From NCBI GenBank assembly GCA_021234155.1, contig JAJEKV010000046.1, positions 7,321,012 to 7,385,011 of the forward strand: a stretch of DNA of 64,000 nt. Direction: 5' to 3'. Position numbers and translations under genes: made by a program. The DNA comes from Isoetes taiwanensis. Taxonomy: Eukaryota; Streptophyta; Lycopodiopsida; Isoetales; Isoetaceae. Of this stretch, positions 31,889-43,993 are shown one piece after another (positions within the stretch are counted from its first letter, which is position 1; each line of letters begins with the position of its first letter). The notes under the pieces are model-generated. The model was not told the DNA's origin. It was given only the letters and a program-made list of their open reading frames with translations, and searched no databases.

Positions 31889-34080
31889 GTAAGCACCCCA
31901 CACGTCTGATTTTTCTGTTGCAGAAGCTTCATGTTTTTCATTTTTCAGAAAGCTTCTCATGATAATTATTTTCGTGGGCTTTGAAGTTTGCTAATGCTTG
32001 CCAAGCAAGATTTGAATACCAAGATTAGCAGCCAATATAGGGATAGTTTGATATTTGCCCTGATGGGGCTTATTTTTTTTCCAAATTCTGTTGCAAGCAA
32101 CCCTCTATTGAGGTCCAGAAACACCGCTCAATTCCAGCGGCATGATGCGGTAATCATTTATTGTAATCGAATTGCTATGCCTTTTTTCTGTGGTATGGAC
32201 CTTGCAGCAGCATATAGGCAAGTTTTGCACATAGCATGTAATGTCCTTTCACTTCTTAAGAACAGAGCTAGACATCATGAGATCAAGCTCCAAGTTTGCC
32301 TTTTCTTTCTCTTCGATTGGTATGAAGAACATTTCCTTTGGTCTATACTAGAGGGAACTTTTGTTGTTTCAGGCTCCATACAGTAATGGCAACCCAAATG
32401 ATTCAAATACAAGGACTAGCACAAACCAGGCACAGGAAAAGTTTAGAACCAACTCCGTTTACATCCGCTTTGACTTTAAGTTCTCAATGGTAATGGATCG
32501 TATCTTAACTCCGGTGGTAAGGATCTTTGTTGGTTAAATTTTATTTGGATTACGTATGTTTCCAATCTGGGGCCTAAATAGGTTACCGCCGATGCGATTA
32601 GGTAGTAGAGTACATCCGGAGCTTTGGAACCCGGTAATATTTTGGGTTTCGCGAAGGCTCTCATTTATTCATTCAATCCGAAAGAAAGTAGGGCTATGCC
32701 GGTTTTGGCCCAGTGAACGCTCATGTGGCTCGGATAATGCATTCCAAGGTTGCAAGAAGTATAAGTATGTCTTTACGTATGCTTTTCTTTGGTGATCTTC
32801 TTCTTTGAATGTGCGAGATCTTTGATGGAAATGAATGCATTAACTTAAATATGAGTAAGGTGCGTGTTTTGCTCTGTCCAACCCGTCCAATTGTTATCTC
32901 AGGGCAGTATGCTGCTTCCTAGACTTTGTATGCTTTGCAAGCATGTGGCTGCATTACATAGCATGTTGGAGTATTGTAAATTTATTACAGTTGTGCGATT
33001 CTGATTTCCGGACAAGTCTGGAAAATTGTTATATTTGTTGATCCGGTTTTGTTTTCTAGAATTTTTTTGAGCATCTATAGCTCTCTTGAAGCACATGGCA
33101 AAGTCGGTTGCCTTGGATATCTCCTCTATTTATAGTCGATGCTATTTGAGAACTATTTATAGTCATTTGCTATTTAAGAACCTTATATTTTGACAAGGAG
33201 TGAAATACATGGTATTGATTTGCGTTGTGAAATACCAGATTGAAATGGTATGGTGGAACGAATTTTCATGTCGGTTTATTCTTATTTCAATGTTTCTTTT
33301 TATTTCAGGTCTTAATATATGTTTTTTGGAGGATTTGGAGCATCGGTACTACTACTATTGGTTCGATATAAGGTTGTAGAAAATTGCATCGTTATTGCGA
33401 CTTGCGGTACTCCTAGGAACCTCACGTAGCTACAAAGCCATCTAGCTATTCTTCTGCTAATTCAGACTTCCAATTCAAACGATTGTACTCTCAGTTTTCC
33501 TTCGGTAATTTCTAGTTGTTGTCCCTGTCTAGTTCATGGTTGACAACCAAAATGTACGCTCCAATTTGACCAATTGTTTCTATTTTCTATATTTGTAGGA
33601 AGGCCCACGCAATATGCACGGCATTGTTATTTGGACGTTAAGGGTTGTGATTTTGCAGAACAAGTGATGATGAACATACGGAATTAAATGCACGGTCCAA
33701 ATTCATGACTTCATTTCTTTTGTAACACCTTCATACTTTTACTTGGGTATGTGGTGCGAATATTCATGCCATCTCATTGCTTGAAATGTTAAAAGGGGGT
33801 CCTAGTAGTTGCAAACTTAAATTGAGCTCATCTGAGATTGATGCCAAGGTCCACATGCTTCCGGATCTTGTGCTGCATGGATTTGTTTGTTGATCTTGAA
33901 TGGGCTTTGGGTTTTGCACCTCATTTAAACAGTGCCCACATTCTGACGGCATCAGTATCATTTAAACTTGATTTCCTAGAGGGCATCAGTATCAGATGCT
34001 ATTATCTACGCTATTATCTACGTAATTACCAGGCCAACGTACATTTGGGGTATTGACAAAGTTGGGGGGTGGCTAAAGCC
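31889..34080. other. Decayed sequence after BASS remnant
   Basis: The first part could hold eroded 3' exons of the BASS gene, but I could not match any. From 32400 on, there is AT-rich plant-like sequence with no repeats and no credible frames. Confidence 0.3.
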
Positions 34081-34385
34081 GGACAGGGGGCAATGACAAA
34101 TGTCGCGGGGATTGAGAAGAATTTTGGCTTGGTGGGAACAAAACATAGGCCTAATTTGGAAGCATTTCAAGGGTTTGGCCCCCTTTTTGGGTCTCTTTCA
34201 ATTTCTCAAGACCATGAAAATTGTGAAGATGAGAATCGGCAAGAACAACAGACGGGTCCAGAGCAAGCATCAAAATACAGCGGTGCTAAAGCTTGACCTT
34301 GGGGCAGTGACAAACGTGTAGGATTTAGATAATTTTGGCTTGGCTGGGAACAAAACTTTGAGGCTTAATTTGGAAGCATTGGCGA
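34080..34385. repeat. Two-copy direct repeat about 210 bp apart
   Basis: GGGGCAGTGACAAACGTGTAG...TTTTGGCTTGGCTGGGAACA (34303-34381) resembles GGGGGCAATGACAAATGTCG...TTTTGGCTTGGTGGGAACA (34086-34170), including AATTTGGAAGCATT at both ends. The two frames open here are repeat sequence. Confidence 0.6.
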
Positions 34386-35398
34386 AAGGTAGGGCAAGAA
34401 AAAGGTTGTCTAGAACTATCTGATTCTAACATGGTGGAATTTCTAATGAGTGATAAGATGTGAAACAATGCACGCAAAAGGTATATATAATGAATGAATA
34501 TGATTTGAAAAACAATTATATGAAACACTACCCATAAAACGTTCTATTTTACACATGAACACTGCCCTTTTTCCATGAAGACAGACAACCTTAGATACAC
34601 AAAAGCAACCAGACATACCTTATCCATAACAACAATGATGACAACAGCTAGGAAAGATTTTGGTTATTGAGAGATGAGCGATGCACCACTAGGGCACCAA
34701 TTCCTAGGATGCCAAATATTTCTGGACAATAGTATGATTGATATAGATGAACAATCTACTACCAAGTACTTGAAGCATTTGATTATTGCTTCAAGTACTT
34801 CAAAGGCAAATTTTAGATATAGTTAATGCCATTTCCACTGCCAGGAAAACAAGAACTACATCGCATGCCACAAAAAGTTTAAACTTCATCTTATGCCAAA
34901 AGTTTCAACTGGCTTGGCTGCTCTTTTAACTGCTACCTTTTTTTTAGCTCCATCCATCCATCCATCCTGGAGACTGAGAGTTGATTGGCTTTGAGGTATA
35001 GCTTTCCTTGTGGTCTTACAGATCCTATGCCAGCTATATTATATTTACCCTCATCCATGTGGGTTTGTGGCATATTCCAAGTATATGTCAGTATATGCTC
35101 GAAAACATGACTTTGAAGTGTGATTTAAGCCATTTCACTCTCGGCTCACGGAGGGCAACCCTCCCTGCGCAGCACCTTGTTTTTTTTTTTAATGAAAACC
35201 TTCCCAATTTTCCAAAGAAACTAGGGGAGGTTTCCATATAATATCTATAAAACCTCATTTTGAGTTTCTTGTCATTGTGAGCTCTTCATCAAGCATCTTC
35301 ATCCATGATTCATCTATTCATTGTGAGTGCTTTGTCAAGTATACTTCCGTCCACGATTTATATTTTGGATCCTGCCAATGTGGTATGATGTAAAAATA
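34386..35398. other. AT-rich intergenic DNA
   Basis: No gene. At 35040-35240 there are words shared with 30560-30925 (GTGGGTTTGTGGCATATTCC, CTTCCCAATTTTCC), which suggests an old dispersed repeat of a few hundred bases. Confidence 0.35.

Positions 35399-35487
<89 letters not shown>
35399..35487. repeat. (ATCT)n microsatellite
   Basis: About 22 uninterrupted copies of ATCT. The open frame over it is repeat-encoded. Confidence 0.97.
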
Positions 35488-35490
<3 letters not shown>

Positions 35491-35851
35491 GGTGCTACAA
35501 TTTATCTGATGGATTTGGAGCTCAACATGTATGGGGGATTTGAAGATAATATCTCTACTGATTCGTCTTAAAATGATTCAGAAGCCCTCGAATTGCCCTA
35601 AAAAAATTAGTTGTATTTAATCAAAGGTTGTTTTGCACCATTGACTTGGGCTATGAGTTTTTTTTGAAATTTTTAATGTAGGCCTTGGATTAGGAAGATT
35701 CCAAAGAATCTTCCCAAATCCAATGGCCCATAAGTGACGATAACAAGTAACACGATACGAACTTATGCATGATATAATACAATAAGATGTGTAGTTTAAA
35801 TTTGTATAATGTGTTTTAATTTAATGCATTTAATCGTGTAACATATGGCAT

Positions 35852-35900
35852 AAGGAAGGAAGGAAGGAAGAAACTTTTAATGTCCACGGAACCCAAGGGT
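35852..35900 (-). mobile_element. LINE 3' end with (TTCC)n tail, remnant
   Basis: On the minus strand CTTGGGTTCCGTGGACATT is followed by a tail of TTCC units (35852-35875). The GGGTTCC...GTGGACG word is shared with the LINE 3' ends near 36360 and 52950. Confidence 0.55.
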
Positions 35901-36129
35901 AATCAGCTATTCAAAAGTCTCAGAGTGCAGAGCAAGGCGTATTTGTTTGATGTCCATTTGCAATTGGAGTTTGAGACAGACTTAAATTTCTTCTATTTTA
36001 TGCTGGACGGTTAGAAGGTGGGAAAGCGCAAAGAAGAATGTTATAAATTGGGGTCATGCATGCCTCCAAAAACATTATCTATATATGAATCTATGTAAGA
36101 TAAATATATGACGATTAATTCGAAATATA

Positions 36130-36330
36130 AAACTTGAATACATTGTGTTGTAGAAATTAGTGTATCCACGGTACGAATTGTGTAGGCCATAAAATATGAA
36201 AGCATCGTTTTCGCACCGTATCCACCATAGCCACCGTTGTTTTCGCACCGTGCCACGGTACGAATCATTGTATAACATAGAATATGAAGGTATTGTTTTC
36301 GCACCGTAAATTGTGTAAATCATGAAATAT
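36130..36330. repeat. Palindromic CACCGTGG/CCACGGTG tandem repeat, site 1
   Basis: Several units with TTTTCGCACCGT and CCACGGTACGAAT plus the linker AACATAGAATATGAAGGT. The same family is at 47215-47500 and 49850-50060. The ideal core is TTTCGCACCGTGG followed by its exact reverse complement. The frames reported on the minus strand here are repeat-encoded. Confidence 0.8.
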
Positions 36331-36339
36331 GAAAGAAAG

Positions 36340-38108
36340 AAAGAATGAATGAATGATTTTTATCGTCCACTGAGACCAATCGGCCTATGGGACCCAGAAG
36401 GAGCGCAACAAACTTATTACTGTCTGGGTTAAAAAACCCCCGCCCCGAAGGATTTTCGAGGGAAAACCCATGGCAGTAATAAGAATGCTGTCAAACTGTA
36501 CAAGTATACATCATTATGAAATAAATGTATATATACATATCAAGTGTGTGCCCAAGGACATAGCTGATCTCGCATGTCCATAACCTCCTGAAGATATGGT
36601 CCTAGCACCCGTACAGAAGCCATGCTCAATGTCACATGTAGCGGCTGGCCAGGCCTGACCAACTCAGCATAGCGCGTCCGGATTTAATCATATGTTGGGC
36701 AGCTTTGAAGGGTATGAGATTCATCCTCCATGACTCCCATTTGGCAGCATTGACAGAGCATGTCCTGGCGTGGCTCACCAATCCATCTGCCCGTCTCAAT
36801 TCGAAGATGGTGTGCCCCTGTGCGAATGGAGGCAATGAGTCTGCGTCGTTTCATAGGCAAATGGGTACGCAGGTAGCATTGGGGGCCTCGTTCCAATGTG
36901 AAATTTATGTGGTGCTGGTAGTGTGCTGTCTTGACCTGTTCAATGGCACTAGCATCCCAAAGCTTGCTGATGAAGCAAGCATCAAGATATTGCCTCAAGC
37001 TATGGCGATCTGCCTCTGTTTGCACATGTATGCACCTGTTCTCCTGCACATTCCATCTAGCCAAACATTGAGCTCTCTTTTTCCTCCAGCAGGTCTTGAG
37101 GCGCTGTGGCCCCATTCCCATGATCTATAAGCTAGGTTAGGGAGACGAGCATTGTCCATATTGACCATCTTCTGAAAATAGACAATGTGGCGATCAAGGG
37201 CCGCCCTCTGAAGAGGTAAGAATCTCGTCTCCTGCAGTAGAATCTGATATGGAACTGTGGACTTCACCCCTAGTGCTCGTACCAAGAAGGCTTTCTGCAC
37301 CGGCTCCAAGTCATTCCAGGTAGCGAGGGATACTACTGGGCCCCATACTTCAACATCATATAAAAGGACAGGCTCCACTAAGACCTTGAACAGGTGTGAC
37401 TGATGGGCCCAATCATACAACTCTGCTCTATGACTATTGTTTTGCATTGCATATAGTGCCTTCCAGCCCGCCGTCACTCATAGCCATATGGATATGTCCC
37501 AGTGCATAATAGAAGGAAACTCCACTCCCAAATATTTGTATGTGGATGCCACTTCCACATTCTGCCCTCGGTAACTGAAAGGGGGGATCCTTGGCTGACG
37601 TGAGGATGATATGAGAACCACATTAGTCTTGGCCAGGTTGACGCACATATCAGTCGCTTGGCAGAATGTGTCCAGGGCACCCTGAGGGTCATATAACTGT
37701 TGCAAGTATTGCCTCCACTGCTCGGGAGTGATGTTCCCTGTGGGCTGTACTGGCTTTCTGAGAACCCTTCGCCAGAAGGTCCTGGGGTGACGTTCCAGGA
37801 GGAAACATTTTCCTTTGATGCGCTGCAATGTACCTGGCTTTCTTAGCTTTAAGGAAGACGCGGTACTATATGTGGGTGTAAAGCAGGGTCTCTGACCTGG
37901 CGGAGCCAGCGTTTGTGTTCCTTGCACTCTGTATCGAACCATTGATTACGTGGGAAGGTTGTGTTCTGTGAGGTCCATTGGGGGCGGCTTATCCCAAAGC
38001 ACCTCTTCGCCGCAGTCCTAAGCACATCAGTCAACCGGCCTGTTTGTTGCTCTAGTATATTCCAAAATTTTTGCCAAATCATCTATAAGCATCTGGGCAT
38101 AAGCCCCT
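36340..38108 (-). mobile_element. LINE remnant lacking its catalytic RT core
   Basis: Minus-strand frames 37478-37942, 36995-37477 and 36684-37121 form one damaged protein. They include EQWRQYLQQLYDP (pre-RT linker), then directly FCQATDMCVNLAKTNVV, ASTYKYLGVEF and EPVLLYDVEVWG (late RT and thumb), and a C-terminal Cys/His segment DMLCQCCQMGVMEDESH. The fingers and palm with the YADD-type motif are missing between the first two, an internal deletion. The 3' end (minus strand) carries GGGTCCCATAGGCC and a tail of ATTC and TTTC units at 36335-36356. Confidence 0.82.
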
Positions 38109-38158
38109 TTCTAGAGCCTAGTTGCACTCAATCAACACCACCAAACAACCATGCTGAA
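38109..38158. repeat. 50-bp direct repeat, left copy
   Basis: Identical to 38993-39042 (begins TTCTAGAGCCTAGTTGC, ends CATGCTGAA). It brackets the element between and looks like an unusually long target-site duplication. Confidence 0.85.
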
Positions 38159-38992
38159 TGAATGAATGAATGAATGAGCCAGATGGCCCTCCCCTTTATT
38201 CTAAAATAGTGTTACAAATACTTTATCACTTCCAATAATCCCTCATGCACACCGGCCTTTTTGGGCATACAAAAGGCATCAAACTGCCGCAAAGAGATTT
38301 TTGAAACTCAATAAGTTTTACATGAACTATATGCCCCCGCTACTAAAGCTCAATCACGACCCCAACATGCCAAGACTCTAGCAAACTCGAATGAAATCCT
38401 CCAAACGCTTGGCCCATAGTGAATCTTTAAGCACCAGCATAGTCACAAGTCCAATTCCACCTCCATCTCGAGCAAATCTGCAGAAAGAAAAACAACGGAA
38501 CACCTGGCACTAGGACCTCAATCTCGGCACGAGGACCACTACATCCTGATACACAAGGGCTAACCAGCATGGCACAAGGGCCATCGACATCATCTGAAAT
38601 AAGCACCACAAATGATCCACCGCAATGCAAGTACAAGGCATGAAGACCTTACCACCCACTTAAATCCCAATCACTCGAGACTTAAAACTGTCCAACACCG
38701 TAATACTCGGCATGAGAGCCCCCAATCCATTATGCAAGAACCATAACCAAATCTAGAAGTCGACAATGAAAAACCAAGACATCGACCCAAGAAAAACTTC
38801 AACAATACATGGCTAAACAACTTAAATAGGAGGGGGGGAGGGTGGGACAAGTGACCACAGAGGGAGAGGCTCAAAGACGGCTGATGGGAATGAAAGAGAC
38901 GCAAAAGGCTATAAATATTCTAAGGGGAGTTCCCTCAACTAGCCTCAAGAAGCGGATTTATCTGCTAATCTTGAAACGCAGATAAATCATAC
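38159..38992 (-). mobile_element. Non-LTR insertion with (TCAT)n tail
   Basis: Flanked by the 50-bp repeats. On the minus strand it ends in GGCTCATTCATTCATTCATT, a microsatellite tail as in neighbouring LINEs. Its minus-strand 5' end begins GTATGATTTATCTGCG and forms an 11-bp stem (GATTTATCTGC with GCAGATAAATC). The 5' 140 bases also occur at 46924-47068. No RT coding is visible, so it is a non-autonomous or heavily deleted element. Confidence 0.6.
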
Positions 38993-39042
38993 TTCTAGAG
39001 CCTAGTTGCACTCAATCAACACCACCAAACAACCATGCTGAA
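38993..39042. repeat. 50-bp direct repeat, right copy
   Basis: Exact match to 38109-38158 over 50 bases. Confidence 0.85.
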
Positions 39043-41744
39043 AAAAGAGGCAGAAGATTAGTAAACTGAATGCCTGAAGAATTAAGGGTACAATGTCATC
39101 ACTTAAAACAAAGGGGGCAGTGAAAAATGAGCATCAGAGTAGAACCAAACAACTAAGAATACTAAAAGAGAGGTGAAAGGAAACCAAAGCTCTTCACAAC
39201 TCCAATGTGTCTAAACTGAAGGATGTGATCACGACACAAAGAATGGAAGTCCAATAATAAAACTTTCTAGTACACCACTATCTAAGGTAACAAAATCAAT
39301 CGAAAACCGGCAAATATCATAAACCAAAAAACTATAAAGGAGAAGAGAGAGAGAGATGAACAAACACAACAAGGGGAACTCAAGAGCTAATACAAAACCT
39401 AATTAAGGGAGCTGATAGAAGACCTATGAGGATACCAAACAAGACAAGATTACAGCACGTAGAAAAACACGACATATCTAGGCACAAGAGCCAATGATGC
39501 AAATCTGTACTCTCTAGAAATATAGGAACCCGGAAAAGCACAACATATCGAGGCACAAGGGCTCTGACTCAACACTAGAACAACAAAACACCAAAATACA
39601 AGCCTAAATACAACACCTCGAAAAACTACAGGGGCATGTTCAAACCTCCAAAGACCACTCACCATGCAAACACGTGCTTGTTAACTAGCATGCATTGAAA
39701 CCTTGAACAAAGGACCTAATATGCTACGTCAAACTTAGAAACATGAATATCACTTCAAAAGAATGCAAAATTCGAAGAGATCAAGAAGTATGAATGAGTG
39801 AAGAGAAAACCTAAAAGAACAATAAGGACTCTAGAAAATGAGTTAAACCAAACCTTAACCAACAAATGGAGGCTAGCCATGCTAACGTACTCAAAGGAGG
39901 TAAATTTAGACAAACTTGGAATAGCAAAAAACTGCACACGCAAGTTGGCAAGTCTAGACTGAAGCTGGTGGATATGCACTTACAACAATATAGTCACGTC
40001 TACAAATTAATATTCTTGTCTACCTGTCAAACATTAGAGGTTCCAAACATCCAAAGCAATTCGTTTAATGAATATTTCGAACTTCTGCAAAGGAACACAC
40101 AATCTCTTACGAGCTCAAACCTCTCACGACCTCAACCTACCGCCTAGAGCTTACCTAACAAGTGCAAGAACGACACTTATACCATTACCTCGAATGCACC
40201 TCATGGAGCTTGCCGATTGGCATTCTTTTCCATTATCGAACCCATTGGAGCTCAAGCCGTAGCTTTGATAAACCAATAACAACTATACTAGCCTATGATA
40301 TGGTGTTTCCAGGAAGGCTATACATAGTTTCAACTCTAGATAATGCTCTGCAGGTACATGCTATGGAATACTCATTGATATCTAAAAAGGGGAATAAAAC
40401 ATCAAATAACATGAGAAAAATAAGTAAAACTACACATGCCCATAAGTCTACAAAATTGTAAAGTCCCAAGGTAGTTTGCACCAAATATATGAAGTATAAC
40501 AATTCTGGGGCACTTCATACTCTTAGAAAAATGCCAAACCAAGGAGTGCAACTAGGCTCTAGAAGTCATGCAACCAAAGCTAAAAATTGTTGCAGTGGAT
40601 TAAGGCTGGGGTGACATATGTTGGAATTATACTGGCACAGACAAGTCAACAAAGATGCAAGTAAAAACGACTAAGAGCTCCAAACTGCATAGGCAAATCA
40701 AATAAGTTTCACGGACGCAAAAAGTTAGAATGATCTAAAGACTAACCTTATCAATCTCATCTAAAACAAGATCAAAGGTTAAGGATGATTCCTCGACGAA
40801 GAGAACACATGAAGAGAGCATATGGGTAAAGAAGCCCACATGTGAAGCTTGATGGTGCATAAAAAAGCTCCGAGATGTGATTTGCGAAAGAGTAGAAAAA
40901 AGATTTAGTTCATGTGACAGAGGTTACATAACTTTATCAAACAAGTATAGTTCAAGACGCTAGGATTGGTAGCAAGATGAAAGGACAAAAAATAAAGTTG
41001 TCCAACCTATAAAAACGTATTTAAGGATTCAATCCAGAAGCTGTAGAGAACTTATACAGTATAAATACCTCGGATTGATCTCAACTAAATAAAAGTCACC
41101 CATTACTTCGAATCAAGAAATTTGCCTCCAACTTATAAAGTAGAAATACCTCGGATTCAAGAGGCCTCAAATAAGTAAAGGTCACCCATTCGACAAAAAA
41201 AGTAGAAATACTCCCAATCAAGAAGTTCTCCAACAAATATAGCCGAACACATTTCGTATGCCCTGGTTCCAGTCCCAAATGAAGTTCTAAATGATTGTTG
41301 ATGCCTACAAGATCTGCCTTGTTGAACCTTCGTTGAACAGCTAATTAAGCCGCCATCATTGCTACAATAACTAAATTGTCATTCCAAAAAGGAGTCTGAA
41401 TACCACAAGCCATCTAAAACATGAGAAATAGCTTATGTTTGAAAACTTGGTGACTAGGAAAACCATATCCAGAATGTAAGAAGTGAATACTCGAAGAAGT
41501 TGCAAACTCTCAGAAGTGTGCAAGCAAATGATTACCAAAGATATGAACAAGAATATACGAAGTTGTCACTACCTATGTAAAGCAGTCTATTTTGTTCTTA
41601 AAAAATTGGATGTGTAATATTTCTGGGCTGAGAGCAACCCTGCGCTTGACACGTACATTTTTTCTTCATTTCTAAAATCTTAAAAAAAGAAATGTTACAT
41701 GGTTGACACGTAGATCTTTCCCTTTCTTGCTCTGCAAGCAATCC
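39043..41744. other. Intergenic DNA, A-rich on plus strand
   Basis: No gene recognised. Words like AAGTAGAAATACCTCGGATT and AAAGGTCACCCATT repeat two to three times at 41065-41215. ACATATCTAGGCACAAGAGC-like words repeat at 39470-39560. Frames here are short and unconvincing. Confidence 0.35.
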
Positions 41745-42175
41745 ATGGCTATGGATCTCCCGTCTTGGTTTCTTGAGGAAAGCTCACCGATTACCTGCTT
41801 CCGGATATGGCGACATCAATGTTGCGCCCATTCATATTTCCGGCCTTGCCAGATGCTGTAGCAGTGCGGCACAAATTTTTGCCCGCAAATAACAGAGGTT
41901 TCGGCAGAAACCATTTACTCATGTGACGAGTTCCGCATGTATAAATTCAAGGTTCGAAAGTGCATGAGAGGAAGAAGCCACAACTGGACAGAATGCCCCT
42001 TTGCTAATCGTGGAGAGAAGGCAAGAAGGAGGTATCCAAGATGGGTTCCATATCTGGGCACTGCTTGCCCTGATTTAGAAAGGGAAACTGCAAACAGGGC
42101 GATGCTTGTGAATATGCTTATGGGGTTTTTGAATGCTGGCTTCATCCTGCTCGCTACAGAACTCATGGGGTTTGA
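41745..42175 (+). pseudogene. RR-type tandem CCCH zinc-finger gene, degraded
   Basis: From about 41900 the frame reads [20 protein letters not shown], then [17 protein letters not shown] and YLGTACPD. A one-base deletion at about 42075 shifts it to [20 protein letters not shown] and [12 protein letters not shown], ending TGA at 42173-42175. This is the plant-specific RR region plus two CCCH fingers of RR-TZF proteins, RNA-binding regulators of mRNA turnover found in P-bodies and stress granules. Both fingers have lost the zinc-binding His: CPFAH is CPFAN and CEYAH is CEYAY. The later conserved Cys-rich part (RRRVCFFAH) is not found. ATG at 41745 is a possible start, with an unclear N-terminus. 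Confidence 0.82.
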
Positions 42176-42984
42176 GCTATGGCTATGGTGTATTCGAGAT
42201 ATGGCTATGGTGGATTTTCATTCGAGCTATGGCACAATGGTGGATCCGGAGCCACTGCAGATTTCCGCCAGAGTTGTGCAAATTTAAAAGATCCAAGCAT
42301 TTTGCCTCCCCTGCATTTCAAGTTTCTTCCCCTTTTCAAATTCAGTTCATATTTTTCTGCCGTGCCCGCCTTTCTTTCTCTTCACAAAATCCTACTTCCT
42401 TCGCCATGGATCTGGCACCCCAAATCGGCCAACTCCAACTCCAGCAGCCTGCCATGGTGTCGCATTTAACAGCAGGCAGAAGCAGGCTTTAACCATGAAC
42501 TCCACCCGGCGTTCTCACAGCTTAGAATTCTGCGGTCCATGACAAGAGCGATGACGCATCTTCTTCCTCCCTTTTGCTTTCACATCAAAGTTGCAATTTC
42601 GTGGTTTTGTGCAGAACAAAGATCATGAGGTTCTTTTCTTTGTTTATTATCTATGCACAAAGGCAAATCTAAGAAGTTTTTGCATGTTAAGTCCGTGGAG
42701 GCCGATTCATGAAGGCATTCGTGACTAGTTAGGTATAGAGCAGGTTGAAGGAAGGAACATATAGCTTGAATCCCCTAACCCGGTGCTCTCCATGATGGAA
42801 GAAATTGTCATTGCCTTCATCACCTCTTGAAAATTGGCTTAATCCTCGGGGCCATCCCGGGTGCAAACAATTCTCACCGATGCCTTGAAAATAAGGAATG
42901 CATACCTTGCTTCATTGTCACCATTGGTAATTATAGTCTTGATTTCTTATTCTAAGCACCAAGATTCGCTACTTTTGTTGCTTA
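42176..42984. other. 3' flank of zinc-finger remnant
   Basis: GAGCTATGGCTATGG and ATATGGCTATGGTGG repeat at 42173-42240. No other features; frames at 42133-42492 probably reflect decayed 3' coding sequence. Confidence 0.3.
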
Positions 42985-43416
42985 TTGAACTTCTCCTATA
43001 TGGTAGAGGTTATTCTCATCATTCCACATGCGATATGTGTCCATCTATCTCGGGCATTAGCTCCAAAGATCCAAAGACTCACCGAAGTTAGGTATCGTGC
43101 TTTACGGTTTGCACTTGGCTCATTGCAACATGTGGAGCAGAAACCGGTTGATGATGACGGGTTAGGGCTGGTTCTTCCTGAAGGTAGCCTAGTGATGAAA
43201 CTGCTTGAAAGTGAAGAGAGTCAAGGTAATACTAGGAATCCTAATGCTGTTGGCTTTTTGGTGCTTGTGGAGGTTGATGGTGCAAATTGCACAGATTTTC
43301 TAAAGTATTGCAAAGTATATTTCAAGATGCTGATATTTTTGATGCTAAAGGCAACAAGATCCATGTCAAGAGAAATCTATCTGAGTGCTAAGTGCCGCAA
43401 CAAGCGCAATCATTAA
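42985..43416 (+). pseudogene. Possible coding remnant, unknown
   Basis: A 143-codon frame. Its middle part (about 43085-43320) has coding-like text, VRYRALRFALGSLQHVEQ and LVMKLLESEESQGNTRNP. The ends look like intron sequence. No family is recognised. Confidence 0.25.
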
Positions 43417-43861
43417 AGTATATTAATCCGCATTCTTTTTTCATTTCTTCTCCGAACCTTGCTATTAATGACATGCTTTATGGTGCAGAACATGAAAGGA
43501 GGCTTCTCAGATATCGAAGTCTCTAGGTGGAGAAGAGGCCCTAGTGAGGAAGACATCACGATATGTTGATGATGATGAAGGGATTGAGGTACGAACACAA
43601 CATGCCAAGGGATTGAGGTACGAACACAACATGCCAAACCTTCTAAACAGGATGTCAGAAGGCAATTGAGGTAGGCTAATGATGATTCTGTTGATGTAGA
43701 ACTGACTAATTTTTTAAATTGAAGTGGAACTTAGATATCTCTATCACTTGAATCTAGAGACTAAAATATGTTGCTTAGAGTGTATTCCGTGAGAGGTTAA
43801 ACATACAGTGCTTTATCAAGGGGTGCAGGTTATCTCATGTTGGCTTCATTTGCATTTACAG

Positions 43862-43993
43862 AGGACACGCAAAACTTTAAATGAGAAGATTGAACAGTTG
43901 AATGCTGCAATTGATGATGTCTCTGCCCAATTAAGAGCAAATGAGGGGGATGGCAATCAGACTGGAGCATCAGCAGGACCTGAAGTAGTGTAA
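43862..43993 (+). CDS. Possible last exon, coiled-coil C-terminus
   Basis: After a T-rich stretch and ACAG (43858-43861), a frame of 43 codons reads RTRKTLNEKIEQLNAAIDDV and SAQLRANEGDG, ending TAA... at 43991-43993. Heptad-like spacing of Leu/Ile suggests a coiled coil with an acidic tail. It looks like a conserved plant protein terminus that I cannot name. Upstream exons are not certain. Confidence 0.35.
   Translation, partial: RTRKTLNEKIEQLNAAIDDVSAQLRANEGDGNQTGASAGPEVV

Noticed and set aside
35327-35509. Open frame of repeated ILSIYLSIYLS
   Set aside because: It is translation of the (ATCT)n microsatellite.
38990-39004. Helitron-like 3' end: hairpin followed by CTAG
   Set aside because: The CTAG belongs to the 50-bp direct repeat, and the second copy of the hairpin (47068) is not followed by CTRR.
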